Shown: positions 34,337-44,930, counted from the stretch's first letter. The stretch: DNA of 64,000 bases from Algoriphagus faecimaris (GCF_900101705.1 NZ_FNAC01000008.1:81176-145175), one strand, 5' to 3'. Program-made: numbers and translations. The notes: generated from the letters alone by a model not told the origin.

Positions 34337-37300
34337 TCAATCCTTCCCATTCCTAAAACTCACATCCGGATATGCCGGCGGTGCAGGTACAGGTCTTGGG
34401 TCTTTTTGGATCAATTCTTTCAAATGCTCGATCGCCGCATCCAGTTGGGCATCTTTTCCATCAAAAGTCGCCTTGGGCAAATTGATCACCTCGATATCCG
34501 GGATAAATCCCACTCCCTCAATCAGCCATTCGGTACCATTTTCAGTCTCACCATAAACCCCATTCATCGGAGCCCTAGCAATCCCATTATCCGAAAGCGT
34601 ATTGGCTCCGGAAAGCCACACTTCGCCACCCCAAGTTCTCGCACCGATGGCTTTGCCCATACCCAATCGGCGGAAGCCTTCGGCAAAAGCTTCTCCATCC
34701 GAAGCCGTAAACTCATCCACCAACAAGACCAAATGGCCGCGGAAAGCATAATTCATATTCCAATAGGGTTCTCCCGTTCGGCTTTTCCAGTAGAAAAAGG
34801 CTTCCCGCATCAACTTCTCCAAAATAAAGCTGTCGATATTTCCGCCCCGATTATGCCGCACATCGATGATCAATCCCTTTTTCTTAAACTGCGGGTAAAA
34901 ATCCCGGTACCACTGACCGATATCTCCTGCCGTCATCGCTCTCAGATGCACATAGCCGATGTCTCCGTTGGATTTTTCCTCTGCTTCTAGCCTGCGAGTG
35001 TATTCCCAGTCATTGTAGCGCAGGTTGTTTTCCTGACCCACAGTCATCGGGTGGATGATATGATCACCTTTACCAGCTACTGCTAGTCGAACCTGCTTTC
35101 TAGCCTTATCCCGAAGCAAAACCTGCATGTCCGCTACGTCCAAAACGGAAGTCCCGTCTATATGTGTGATTACATCCCCTTCTTGAAGCCCCAAAGCCGG
35201 ATGCGACAAAGGAGATTTTTCATCCGGGTAATCCGGATCACTTTGGAAGATGTAATCGATTTGATAGCCATTTTGGGCTTTGGAAAAAAGCCCTCCCAGC
35301 ATCCCAAATTGAATAGAATCATCCCCATCTCGGGTATCCCCTCCACGCACAGAGGTATGCAAAACCGAAAGTTCGCCGATCAATTCTCCGATCACATCCG
35401 ACAATTCATTTCGTGTTGTCACTCGGTCCACAAGCGGAAGATATTTCTCGTACATGGCATCCCAATCCACTCCGTGCATACCCACATCATAGAAATAATC
35501 CCGCTCCATGCGCCAAGCATCGGTATAGATCTGCTTCCAATCTTCTCTCGGGTCTATACTAAATTTCCAGCCACTCAAATCCAGTTTGTTTTTGGACAAA
35601 TCCGAAACCGGCGAAGTCCCCAACTCCACTAGGAAATGATTGGAACCCTGTCGAAGTAAAGCATACTTGTTGTTTCCTGAAACTGCATAACTATTGATTT
35701 TGTCGGCGAAAACCTTCTGCTCCGCCTTTTCAGAAATTGGAGTCATCATCAGCGCAGGCTCATCCTCATTGGAGGCACCTCCACCGTAGTAAATTCCCGG
35801 ACCTGGGCCGACCCGATGGTAGTACAAGGCCTTTTCGGTCACGATCAGGTTTTTGTAATTTCCTGCAGGCACAGGTACTTCCTGCACACGTTGCATCAGT
35901 CCTTCTTCATCTATCATCACTGTCACCGGACCTTCTGATTTTTTCTCCTCTGCTTTCAATTCATTTTTTGGAGTGAAAGGAGAGATCAGGCCTTTCTGTA
36001 AGGGGATGTGATAGATTTTCATCTGCTTTTCCCAAAAAGGCTCCGGCTGACGCTGTCCCCAAGGGCTACCGACTTTGGTCTCGAAATTCCGGTCGGAAAG
36101 GATATAAATCCACTTTCCATCCGCACTCCACTGTGGGCTGAGACTATTGGTGCGATCAGAAGTAAGCGTGATGCGCTTTTCGGTGGATGGATTAAATACA
36201 AAGAGCTGAGTAAAGGTATTCGAAGCGGCCTGTCCATAGGCCAACCATTGACTGTCGGGAGACCAAGCCATACTTCCGTGAAGATCTTCGTCTGTCAGAT
36301 TGGCTTTGACTGTTTTACCCGATTCCATATTTCTAATCCAAAGGTCATTGTTCAGATCGTACCAAGCCAGCCATTTTCCGTCAGGGGAAGGGGTCAAATT
36401 GAATCGGAGCGTTTCCCCATCTTCCGTCAATTGCTTTCCTTGGTCCAAGCCCAAACCGGAATACTGATGAATCTCAAATTCCCCGCTCTCATCCGAAAAG
36501 GTCAAAATATCCTTCGAGTCGGTAGAAAAAACCGCATCCCGATAACGAACGCCGTCTTTGCGACTTAGCCGAACCATTCTTCCATCCTTGGCAGGAAAAA
36601 CAAACACCCGACCCCGAGCAGTCAAAGCGACTTTCTCTCCGTCATTGGCTACCGAAATATTGGTGATGTAAGAGGCAGGATTATCCACCCAGTTTTCGCG
36701 CAGCTGATCAAAATCCGAAACCAAATTGATGGCAATTTTCTCCTTTTGCCCCTCGCCCAAATCTATGCGATACAAGTCTGCGCCGGATCGATAAACCAGC
36801 GTATTTCCCGATAGGGAGTACTCTCTTACATCGTAAGATTCTTCTTGAGTGTGCTGCTGAATATCTGATCCATCTGGACTCATCGACCAAACATTTTGGA
36901 TACCATCCCGGGAGGAAATAAAATAGACCCGACCATCATGGAAGACGGGATGATGATCTTCACCATAGTAGTTTTGAGTCAATTTTACGGCTTCCTCAGT
37001 ACCATCGGTATATTTCCAGAGTTGCCGGGCGGTACCGCCTTGATAGCGCTTGGTCACATTGCCATGAAAGGTTGGCCGAACAAAAAAGTAAGTCTCTCCC
37101 GCATCATCGAAGCTACCCTCTGCCGCCATTTCCAGCGGAATAAATGATTTTTGACCCGAATTAATGTCAAAAATGACGGTTCGCAAACGGGGTAAAGTGG
37201 AATATTGATTGGTTACATAGGCCACTTCACTTTCAGAACGCCAAGCTGTGGGAATAGAAGCCATCGGCTCAAAGGTCAGTCTGCGGGGAAGCCCACCCGA

Positions 37301-37600
37301 AATGGGCATCACATAGACCTCGGTAGGGCCTTCGTAGCTGGCAGCATAGGCCACCCATTTTCCATCGGGAGAGATTTTGGGGTTGGACTCGTCTCCAGGA
37401 TGAGTCGTGAGTCGAGTGGCCATTCCACCTTCGGTAGATGCCATCCAAATGTCTCCCTCTGCCACAAACACCACGGTATTCTCATGGACATCCGGATGCA
37501 TAAAATATCCCGGACTGGATTGGGCTATAGAAGCGGAGATACCCACCGACACAAACAGTAGGGAAAGAAGAAAATTAGTGTATACGTTTTTCATAATCAT
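34337..37600 (-). CDS. Tricorn-like S41 peptidase
   Basis: A secreted protease of 1087 residues with a signal peptide ending SIAQ. Residues about 40-350 and 350-700 form PD40/WD40-like beta-propeller repeats (such as NPKISPDGKWVAYAA). They are followed by the tricorn core (DWKQIYTDAWRMERDYFYD), a PDZ domain (GDVITHIDGTSVLDVADM) and the S41 catalytic domain with IIDVRHNRGGNIDS and the nucleophile in FTASDGEAF (Ser about 967). Tricorn proteases trim peptides; the export signal places this one in the periplasm or at the surface. The start could also be the Met two codons later (37594). It is monocistronic and divergent from the operon at 37942. Confidence 0.94.
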   Translation of the reverse strand: MIMKNVYTNFLLSLLFVSVGISASIAQSSPGYFMHPDVHENTVVFVAEGDIWMASTEGGMATRLTTHPGDESNPKISPDGKWVAYAASYEGPTEVYVMPISGGLPRRLTFEPMASIPTAWRSESEVAYVTNQYSTLPRLRTVIFDINSGQKSFIPLEMAAEGSFDDAGETYFFVRPTFHGNVTKRYQGGTARQLWKYTDGTEEAVKLTQNYYGEDHHPVFHDGRVYFISSRDGIQNVWSMSPDGSDIQQHTQEESYDVREYSLSGNTLVYRSGADLYRIDLGEGQKEKIAINLVSDFDQLRENWVDNPASYITNISVANDGEKVALTARGRVFVFPAKDGRMVRLSRKDGVRYRDAVFSTDSKDILTFSDESGEFEIHQYSGLGLDQGKQLTEDGETLRFNLTPSPDGKWLAWYDLNNDLWIRNMESGKTVKANLTDEDLHGSMAWSPDSQWLAYGQAASNTFTQLFVFNPSTEKRITLTSDRTNSLSPQWSADGKWIYILSDRNFETKVGSPWGQRQPEPFWEKQMKIYHIPLQKGLISPFTPKNELKAEEKKSEGPVTVMIDEEGLMQRVQEVPVPAGNYKNLIVTEKALYYHRVGPGPGIYYGGGASNEDEPALMMTPISEKAEQKVFADKINSYAVSGNNKYALLRQGSNHFLVELGTSPVSDLSKNKLDLSGWKFSIDPREDWKQIYTDAWRMERDYFYDVGMHGVDWDAMYEKYLPLVDRVTTRNELSDVIGELIGELSVLHTSVRGGDTRDGDDSIQFGMLGGLFSKAQNGYQIDYIFQSDPDYPDEKSPLSHPALGLQEGDVITHIDGTSVLDVADMQVLLRDKARKQVRLAVAGKGDHIIHPMTVGQENNLRYNDWEYTRRLEAEEKSNGDIGYVHLRAMTAGDIGQWYRDFYPQFKKKGLIIDVRHNRGGNIDSFILEKLMREAFFYWKSRTGEPYWNMNYAFRGHLVLLVDEFTASDGEAFAEGFRRLGMGKAIGARTWGGEVWLSGANTLSDNGIARAPMNGVYGETENGTEWLIEGVGFIPDIEVINLPKATFDGKDAQLDAAIEHLKELIQKDPRPVPAPPAYPDVSFRNGKD

Positions 37601-37941
37601 TGGTGTTTTAGTCAGAATAAAAACCAGCCTTAATCTATTGTATTTTTTTGGGATATTCTCAAAAGTGACTCACAAACCCTATCAAACCCGAATTTGATAC
37701 TGTGATTTTGATGTTTTTTTTCTAATTGCCTCATAAATAAATCATTTCCTGCTTCTTTTTACAGATAGTTTTGTAATTTTCAAATGATTAGAATTGAATT
37801 TTGTCAAGAAAGTGAAGGACCGATTATCTATTCAAAAATTTCACCTAGACTGCAAGGTTTTTTCCCTTAGACATAGAACTTCAGCCCCCCTTCTATCAAA
37901 TCTAAAATGAGTGAAAACCAAGAATTTTTAAACCATTTACT
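37601..37941. other. Divergent intergenic region
   Basis: The 341-bp gap separates the minus-strand tricorn gene from the plus-strand signalling operon and must hold promoters for both. No CGGACA motif, hairpin or small gene was found. Confidence 0.5.
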
Positions 37942-39222
37942 ATGACTCCAATCGCCTGGATTTTATGGGGACTGTTGATCTTTTTTCTGATTGCTTCCTC
38001 GATTTTTGTTTTAAAAAATTGGCGGTTGAGAAAAATAGCAGACCAAAAATTAAAATCTATTGATACTGAATTTACCCATGAGTGGTCAGATTCATTCTTG
38101 CTAGAAAAGCGAAAGCATACCGACCCACTTGCTGATCAAACGGTCAAAATGATCATGCAAAAAAAAGAGGAGGGGGAGATCAACCATCTTTTCGAACACA
38201 TCACCCGGGATAGGGACCGACTGGACAGCAATGCTCCCGACGAGCTCAAGGTCTATTTCGAGCAAAGCAGTAAACTTCCCGAATGGGCTGATGAAGATTT
38301 GATGGCCTTGGGACAGCAGATTTACCTCCGTCATGGCTTTTGGGTTTCGCTCTTACTCTCCTATAAGTCCCTCCCTGAATGCTATGCCTGCGCCCATGGA
38401 GCAGAGGTGCTTCATAAGACGGCCCGACTCAACGAGCAGCATGGGTCCATGGATACTTTTAGCCGAAGAATCGCCGAAACTGCCCAATTTGTAATTTTTG
38501 CCATGCTCCCGGGAGGACTTTCAAAAAAGGGCCGTGGCATGGTGGCTACCCAGAAAGTTCGCTTGATTCACGCTGTCATCCGACACTACATCAAGAGCAA
38601 AGGATGGGATGCCGAAAAATACGGAGAACCCATCAATCAGGAAGACATGGCAGGGACCTTGATGTCCTTTTCAGCCTTGATATTGGAGGGGATGGATCAA
38701 CTAGGCATTGTACTGGAACCTGTCGAACTAGAAGCTTACATGCATTGCTGGAGAGTAATCGGTCATATCGTCGGGCTTGATGATGATATGATCCCGGCCA
38801 ATGCCAAGGATGCCCTGAAACTCGGGCACAGTATTCTGGATCAGCAAATCGCCGAAAGTGACTCTGGAAAAGCCCTGACCAATGCTTTGGTTGAATGGAT
38901 CAATTTGAAATCACATCCTTTTTTCAAACCAAAAACCAATGTTGCTATCATGCGATTGATGATGGGAACGGAAATCTCGGACCTTTTGGCAGTACCGGAA
39001 TCAGATCCTTTGCATCAGCTTAAAATCGAAAAGCGGATCAAACGAATCGCCAAAATCGGTGAATTCCTAGACAAAAGTTTAGTCTTTGCCATGGTCCTCC
39101 AATTCTTTACTCGATTTCTATCCCAGTGGATGATCAGTAAAATGACCAATGAAAACGTGATCAATTTCTATCTACCCCGATCCCTGACTCAGGACTGGGG
39201 AGCTAAAAAAACACGCTCATGA
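37942..39222 (+). CDS. DUF2236/MpaB-family oxygenase-like protein
   Basis: A 426-residue protein with one N-terminal membrane anchor (about 5-26). The rest matches the DUF2236 domain of MpaB and latex-clearing (rubber oxygenase) proteins: WADEDLMALGQQIYLRHGFW, RRIAETAQFV, VRLIHAVIRHYIKSKGW, and MHCWRVIGHIVGLDDD. In rubber oxygenase these His/Arg-rich helices bind haem b; haem binding here is inference. The protein is the first of the long operon and overlaps the next gene by four bases. Confidence 0.85.
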   Translation: MTPIAWILWGLLIFFLIASSIFVLKNWRLRKIADQKLKSIDTEFTHEWSDSFLLEKRKHTDPLADQTVKMIMQKKEEGEINHLFEHITRDRDRLDSNAPDELKVYFEQSSKLPEWADEDLMALGQQIYLRHGFWVSLLLSYKSLPECYACAHGAEVLHKTARLNEQHGSMDTFSRRIAETAQFVIFAMLPGGLSKKGRGMVATQKVRLIHAVIRHYIKSKGWDAEKYGEPINQEDMAGTLMSFSALILEGMDQLGIVLEPVELEAYMHCWRVIGHIVGLDDDMIPANAKDALKLGHSILDQQIAESDSGKALTNALVEWINLKSHPFFKPKTNVAIMRLMMGTEISDLLAVPESDPLHQLKIEKRIKRIAKIGEFLDKSLVFAMVLQFFTRFLSQWMISKMTNENVINFYLPRSLTQDWGAKKTRS

Positions 39223-39893
39223 ACCAGCCTTTGATCAATTTTGAAGACTATTCACTTCCGGGATTGGTATTCAATGGAGTGGGCTGCCTGTTTTGGGTGG
39301 TAGCCTATGTGATTTTGGTTTTGGAAATTCGTAAAAAGAAATTTGTCGAAATGCCCGCCTACGTGGCTGGAGCAAATATAGGCTGGGAGTTTGTCTGGAG
39401 TTGGATTTATCATCCCAATACGGGTTTACTTTTTGCCTTGAGCTATCAAGCGGCCTTTTTATTGGATTGCTTCATCTTTTACTCAGTCCTTCGGTATGGT
39501 ACCAAGCAGCCCATGAATGCCGAGACTAAAAAACACTTTGCGCTCTTCTGTATCATCAATTTTATCTTTTGGATATTCTTCAGCTATTTCTATAGAAATG
39601 AGGGCTATGACACCTTGATCGGAGCTAATTCCGGCTACATCATCAATGTCATCCTGTCTCTGCAATGTGTATTTCTACTGATGCAAACCAAGGATACCAG
39701 TCAGTTTTCCATGGTTTTGGCCTGGGCGAGGACACTTGGAACTGGATTGATAACGGTGTCTATGTTTTTCTTTTACCCCGAAAATCACTTTGTACAGTTC
39801 TTGGGAGTTTCCTGCTTTCTTCTCGACAGCACCTTCATTTATGTATTGTGGAAAAGACACGGAACCCTCTTTGGAGTCCTAAGTAAAGCCTAA
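39219..39893 (+). CDS. Seven-helix membrane protein resembling Pyr4/PaxB-type terpene cyclases
   Basis: A 224-residue integral membrane protein with about seven helices. The third helix carries GANIGWEFVWSWIYH and the last FLLDSTFIYVLW; transmembrane terpene cyclases of the Pyr4/PaxB group use an acidic residue in a WE-type motif and one near the C-terminus for protonation. The match is by length, topology and these motifs and is not proven. It overlaps the DUF2236 gene (ATGA) and is followed 2 bp later by a histidine kinase. A simple membrane sensor role is the alternative. Confidence 0.55.
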   Translation: MNQPLINFEDYSLPGLVFNGVGCLFWVVAYVILVLEIRKKKFVEMPAYVAGANIGWEFVWSWIYHPNTGLLFALSYQAAFLLDCFIFYSVLRYGTKQPMNAETKKHFALFCIINFIFWIFFSYFYRNEGYDTLIGANSGYIINVILSLQCVFLLMQTKDTSQFSMVLAWARTLGTGLITVSMFFFYPENHFVQFLGVSCFLLDSTFIYVLWKRHGTLFGVLSKA

Positions 39894-39895
39894 TT

Positions 39896-41281
39896 ATGTT
39901 TAGAAAAATAACAGAGTACTTTATTCCTCCCGCGAAGTTGGCAGCAGGTGATGAGCTAAGGTCAGAAAGGATTTTCGTGGCTGTACTTTTGATTTCAGCG
40001 ATTTCTAATTTTATAGGCATCAATCTAGCTGTAGAGATCAATGCCACACTGAATGGCTACTTACTGCTAGTCAATGGCGTGATTAATTTCCTGATACTTA
40101 TTGCCTATCGATTTGGCCTGGCTAAAAAAGTCGCAGCTTTGCTCTTTTTGACACAGTTTGCGATCAGCTTCCCCATTCAAGCTTGGCTGCAAGGAGGGCT
40201 AGTCTCACCGGCAGCTGCGGCATTCTTTCTCTTACCAGCAATAGCGATGCTTATTTTGGGAAAGCGGGCAGCCCTATTCTGGATGGTGGTTTCCGCTTTG
40301 TTGAGTTTGGGACTTTTTCTTTTGGAGACTATGGAAGGGGCTCCTGTACCCCAGTATAATTTGGACAAAAAAGAACTTTTTTACTTCTCCTCCATTTTGG
40401 GCACCAACATCACCATTTTCATCATCTTATTAGTCTATGAATTGGGCAAATCTCGAGCTTTCCAAAACATTCAGGAAAAGAATGAAGCGCTCATCAATAC
40501 CCAAGAGCAGCTGATTCAGCAGGAAAAACTTGCCTCACTTGGTCAACTGACTGCCGGTATAGCCCATGAAATCAAAAATCCACTCAATTTCATATTAAAC
40601 TTTGCCGATGTCAATCAGGAACTGGTAGACGAGCTCAAAGAAAACTTGGAGAAAGGAAGTTCTGCTGACAATTTAGAATTACTGAGAGATATTCAGTTCA
40701 ACTTGAAAAAAATCCATGATCATGGTGCGCGCGCAGATACCATCGTCAAATCTATGCTTAAGCATAGCAGGGAAAGTTCTGGAAAAAAGGAGCCTGCAGA
40801 TTTTAATGAATTGGTCAAAGAATATGTCAACCTATCCTTTCACGGAATGCGCGCTGGAAAAGACCCCATCAATGTCAGTATAGAACAAGACCTGGACCCC
40901 GGAATCAAAGAAGTCATGATGAATGGAGAAGACTTCTCCCGGGTGATTTTAAACCTTTGCAATAATTCATTTGATGCGCTGAGAGAAAAAATAAAGCAGA
41001 ATGAGCCTGATTTTCAAGCAAATTTGAAGATTAAGACCATTCGTTTTGGAAATAAACTTAAATTCATGGTCGAAGACAATGGACCCGGTATTCCTAAGGA
41101 AATGCAGGACAAAATTCTTCAGCCCTTTTTCACCACTAAAAAAGGAACAGAAGGTACTGGACTGGGGCTTTCAATTTCCCATGATATCATCAAGTCTCAT
41201 GGGGGAAATCTCCAAATCTCGAGCCTACCCGGCCGCGGAACAATTTTTACAATAGAATTACCTCTAAGCTTAAATGAATAG
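39896..41281 (+). CDS. Membrane sensor histidine kinase
   Basis: A 461-residue kinase with about six N-terminal membrane segments (residues 25-185), a coiled coil, the HisKA box with H224 in [15 protein letters not shown], and an HATPase domain with NNSFDAL (N-box), VEDNGPGIP (G1) and GTGLGLSIS (G2). It has no receiver. Its C-terminal 8 bases overlap the next kinase gene. The HisKA/HATPase part is closely similar to that of the kinases at 41274 and 44971, so all three probably feed the same receiver(s). Confidence 0.93.
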   Translation: MFRKITEYFIPPAKLAAGDELRSERIFVAVLLISAISNFIGINLAVEINATLNGYLLLVNGVINFLILIAYRFGLAKKVAALLFLTQFAISFPIQAWLQGGLVSPAAAAFFLLPAIAMLILGKRAALFWMVVSALLSLGLFLLETMEGAPVPQYNLDKKELFYFSSILGTNITIFIILLVYELGKSRAFQNIQEKNEALINTQEQLIQQEKLASLGQLTAGIAHEIKNPLNFILNFADVNQELVDELKENLEKGSSADNLELLRDIQFNLKKIHDHGARADTIVKSMLKHSRESSGKKEPADFNELVKEYVNLSFHGMRAGKDPINVSIEQDLDPGIKEVMMNGEDFSRVILNLCNNSFDALREKIKQNEPDFQANLKIKTIRFGNKLKFMVEDNGPGIPKEMQDKILQPFFTTKKGTEGTGLGLSISHDIIKSHGGNLQISSLPGRGTIFTIELPLSLNE

Positions 41282-44200
41282 ACTTTTATCCATACCGCTT
41301 TTTTTACTTTTCTTTGCTGCCTGCAGTTCGGATCAAAGACCGGAACAGACCATCCCCACGCTGGTGGCTGTTCCCCCCGAGGTTTCCCTTCTGAGTGAGT
41401 TAAAAGAGGAAGGAAAACTGAGTAGTACCCCCTTCGAACCCAGTACCAACCCAAAGGCTATCATTCAAACTTCAGGACCAAATGCTCCTCAAAAAACTCC
41501 CTTACCCCGCCTGCTGGATGATCAGGGTCAGCTAGTCAGCGACCAAAATGGAAACCCTTTCATCTTAGGTCAGGGCGGAGTTTCACCATTCAAAAAATAC
41601 ACCTCCGAAGAGGGCTTGGCTTTGGACGCGATCAACTGTGCCATAGTGGATGTTAGAGGACATATTTGGTTTGGAACAAACGGAGGAGGTGCCAGTCGCT
41701 TTGACGGAGAAGCGTTTACGACTTTTTCAGACGCACAGGGCTTGGTAGAAAATAGTGTTCGCAGCCTCTATGAAGATACTGAGGGCAATATCTGGTTTGG
41801 AACTATAGGGGGAGTCAGTAAATATGACGGAAAAGTCTTCACCAATTATTCAGCTGAGCAAATCGGTGATGGGGTCATTTACGCCATAGGGCAAGATCAG
41901 GAAGGGAACATGTGGTTTGGAACCAGTTCCGTGGGTGCTGTAAAGTACGATGGCAATCGCTTTGAAGCCTTTGGGAAAGCTGAAGGCATGGGAGAAGATC
42001 TTGTCGTCAGCATCCTTTCTGATAGTAGCGGCAACCTATGGTTTGGCACTTATGGAGGAGGACTCAGCAAGCTTTCCAACTCCAAGTTTACCACCTACAC
42101 CACGGCCGATGGACTGAGTTCTGATCGTGTGCGAGGGATCTACCAAGACAGTCAAGAGAGAATCTGGATCTCTACAATCGGGGGCGGTGTAAGTCTTTTA
42201 GAAAATGGAGAATTTACCTCATTCGGCTTAGAGGATGGTCTTGCTGGACTAGTAGTTCGAGCAGCCCAAGAAGACCGAAATGGAAACTTATGGTTTGCCA
42301 CAGAACGTGGTGTCAGCAAATACAATGGAGAAAGCTTTGTAAGCTATACGACAGCCCATGGGCTGGCAGGAAACAATGTGATGGGAATGGTACTCGACGG
42401 GGGTAGCAACCTGTGGTTTTTGACCGATGGTGGTGGAGTGAGCCGCTTAGACGGAGAAGCTTTCACCAATTTTACGACGAGTGAAGGACTGGCCGGAAAT
42501 ATCATTTTGAGTATAGAAGAGGACCAAGAGGGAAATCTCTGGTTTGGGACCAATGGTTTTGGAGTGAGCAAATTTGACGGGGAGTCCTTTACCACGATCA
42601 GTACCAACCAAGGCTTGGCGGGCGATATTGTTTTTTGCATGATGCAGGATGAGCAAAACCGGATTTGGTTTGGTACCGGAGGGAATGGTATCAGTATTTT
42701 TGACGGGAAGCAATTCATCCAATGGGATAGTTCTGACGGCCTAGCCTCCAATGAAATCTATGCTCTACATCAAGATCGGAAAGGGGGACTTTGGATAGGT
42801 ACAGACTATGGGATCAATTATATTTTCGAAGGGCAAAATCATTACTTCAATACCGAAAATGGACTTGCGGGAGATGTCATTTTAAGTTTATTCGAAGATC
42901 AAACCGGGGCGATGTGGATCGGTTCGGTGGATGGAGGATTAACTCGCTTTGATGGAGAAAAATTTCTGAGATTTACCACATCTCAAGGCCTAGTGGACAA
43001 TGACGTCATACGAGTATCCGGCGATGAAGCCGGAAATCTCTGGATAGGTACAAGCCATGGCTTGAGCTATCTCTCCCAGTCACAAGTCGAAGATCTAGCC
43101 ATCCAAGCTGATCAAGTGCTACACTTTCAAAATTTCACCACCGACGAAGGGCTTCCCAATAATCTGATCCAACAAATCAATCCTCTCCCCGATGGTAAAA
43201 TTGCTATCGGTACAAATTTGGGGATTAGCACCTTTCGGCCAGTTTCCCAAAATGAAACAGAGATCAAAATGGAGGAGATGGAAAATTTCAACTCCGATAA
43301 TGGATTTCCGGTCAAGGACCTGACTGATGGACAAAACGGGATGTTTTTGGACTCAGAAGGTAATCTCTGGGCAGGTACCGGAAGTGCCCGCACGGGTCTA
43401 GTCCGATTTGATTATCCCAATTACGAGCAGATTCAACCTCAACAAAGCCTCTTGATCAAGCAAGTCCGGATCAATGAGGAGGTGATTCCTTGGCATACAC
43501 TGGCTAGCGAGGACAGCATCAGTGATAGTGGCAGGGCAGTTGCTGATCTTTTTACACAAACCAGTGATGAGTTGATCACTTTGGGCAGAAGGCTAAGTTC
43601 TGAAGAAAGACAACGACTACGTGAACGATTCAAAGGGATTAAATTTGAATCAGTAAGAGGCTTTTATCCTATACCCGAAAAACTCACTCTACCCTATCGG
43701 CACAACCACCTGAATATTGAATACGGATCCAATGAGATGGCAAGGCCTTTTCTGGTCGAGTACCAATACATTCTAGAGGGCTACGATCAGGAATGGAGCC
43801 CAATCCTCCAGCGGACAAGTGCTACTTTTGGAAATATCCAAGAAGGAACATACACCTTTAAAGTTAAAGCTCGCTATGCGGGTACCTCTGACCTCTCTGC
43901 CGGAGAATGGTCCGAACCGATCAGTTTTTCGTTTGCGGTCCTTCCCCCCTGGTATCGCAGTTGGTGGGCCTATGTGATCTACGGACTCTTGGCGCTTTCT
44001 CTGATCTATCCGATCAATATTTACCTGAGAAACCGAGTAATCAAAGCTGAGCGGGAAAAAGCCAAAGAACGGGAGCTACAGCATGCCAAAGAGATCGAAA
44101 AAGCATACGAAGAACTTGCATCCACACATGAAAACCTAAAAGCAACTCAGTCCCAATTGATTCAGGCAGAAAAAATGGCCTCACTCGGGGAGCTGACTGC

Positions 44201-44930
44201 AGGAATAGCCCATGAGATCCAAAATCCACTCAATTTTGTCAAAAACTTCTCCGAAGTCAGCAAGGAATTGATGGAAGAAATGGAGGATGAGCTTAAAAAA
44301 GGAGATTTAGAGGAGGTGAATTATATTGCAAAAGATATTAAAGAAAACCTGGACCGAATTTCACAGCATAGTCTTCGCGCAGACTCGATTGTCAAAGCCA
44401 TGCTTCAGCATAGCCGAACTAGTGCCGGGGAAAAGGAACCTACCGACATCAATGCTCTTGCCGATGAATGCCTCCACCTTAGTTTCCATGGCATAAGGGC
44501 CAAGGAGAAGGACTTCAATTCAGATTTTAAAACGGAGTTTGACCCCAATATTCCAAAGCTAACTGTAATACCACAGGAAATTGGTAGGATTTTGCTAAAT
44601 ATGCTTAATAACGCTTTCTATGCTGTAAATGAAAAATCCCACAAAAATCCTGGTGGAGAGTTCAAACCTCTCGTTTTACTGAGGACAAAAAATACGCTGG
44701 GAGGTATCGAGATTACTATCGAAGACAATGGCACGGGGATACCCAGTGAAATCGTGGGTAAAATATTTCAGCCATTCTTTACCACAAAACCTACGGGCCA
44801 AGGCACCGGACTTGGCCTGTCACTAAGCTATGACATTGTGAAGTCTTACGGAGGTGACCTCAGGGTCAAAAGTAATACGGACGAACCCGCGGGGACTTCT
44901 TTTACTATATATTTACCAAGCCAACCTTGA
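41274..44930 (+). CDS. Two-component propeller sensor histidine kinase with lipobox
   Basis: A 1218-residue sensor related to hybrid two-component systems but without receiver or HTH domain. Residues about 100-720 form two seven-bladed Reg_prop propellers of repeats such as IWFGTNGGGASRFDG. Next come a Y_Y_Y domain (about 800-890), one membrane helix (about 897-918, WWAYVIYGLLALSLIYPI), a coiled coil, HisKA with H980, and a complete HATPase. The N-terminus has a lipobox (FFAACSS, C17), odd for a sensor that also has a transmembrane helix; the propeller could be tethered at both ends. Such propellers usually sense glycans, but the ligand is unknown here. The start overlaps the previous gene by 8 bases. 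Confidence 0.92.
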   Translation: MNRLLSIPLFLLFFAACSSDQRPEQTIPTLVAVPPEVSLLSELKEEGKLSSTPFEPSTNPKAIIQTSGPNAPQKTPLPRLLDDQGQLVSDQNGNPFILGQGGVSPFKKYTSEEGLALDAINCAIVDVRGHIWFGTNGGGASRFDGEAFTTFSDAQGLVENSVRSLYEDTEGNIWFGTIGGVSKYDGKVFTNYSAEQIGDGVIYAIGQDQEGNMWFGTSSVGAVKYDGNRFEAFGKAEGMGEDLVVSILSDSSGNLWFGTYGGGLSKLSNSKFTTYTTADGLSSDRVRGIYQDSQERIWISTIGGGVSLLENGEFTSFGLEDGLAGLVVRAAQEDRNGNLWFATERGVSKYNGESFVSYTTAHGLAGNNVMGMVLDGGSNLWFLTDGGGVSRLDGEAFTNFTTSEGLAGNIILSIEEDQEGNLWFGTNGFGVSKFDGESFTTISTNQGLAGDIVFCMMQDEQNRIWFGTGGNGISIFDGKQFIQWDSSDGLASNEIYALHQDRKGGLWIGTDYGINYIFEGQNHYFNTENGLAGDVILSLFEDQTGAMWIGSVDGGLTRFDGEKFLRFTTSQGLVDNDVIRVSGDEAGNLWIGTSHGLSYLSQSQVEDLAIQADQVLHFQNFTTDEGLPNNLIQQINPLPDGKIAIGTNLGISTFRPVSQNETEIKMEEMENFNSDNGFPVKDLTDGQNGMFLDSEGNLWAGTGSARTGLVRFDYPNYEQIQPQQSLLIKQVRINEEVIPWHTLASEDSISDSGRAVADLFTQTSDELITLGRRLSSEERQRLRERFKGIKFESVRGFYPIPEKLTLPYRHNHLNIEYGSNEMARPFLVEYQYILEGYDQEWSPILQRTSATFGNIQEGTYTFKVKARYAGTSDLSAGEWSEPISFSFAVLPPWYRSWWAYVIYGLLALSLIYPINIYLRNRVIKAEREKAKERELQHAKEIEKAYEELASTHENLKATQSQLIQAEKMASLGELTAGIAHEIQNPLNFVKNFSEVSKELMEEMEDELKKGDLEEVNYIAKDIKENLDRISQHSLRADSIVKAMLQHSRTSAGEKEPTDINALADECLHLSFHGIRAKEKDFNSDFKTEFDPNIPKLTVIPQEIGRILLNMLNNAFYAVNEKSHKNPGGEFKPLVLLRTKNTLGGIEITIEDNGTGIPSEIVGKIFQPFFTTKPTGQGTGLGLSLSYDIVKSYGGDLRVKSNTDEPAGTSFTIYLPSQP

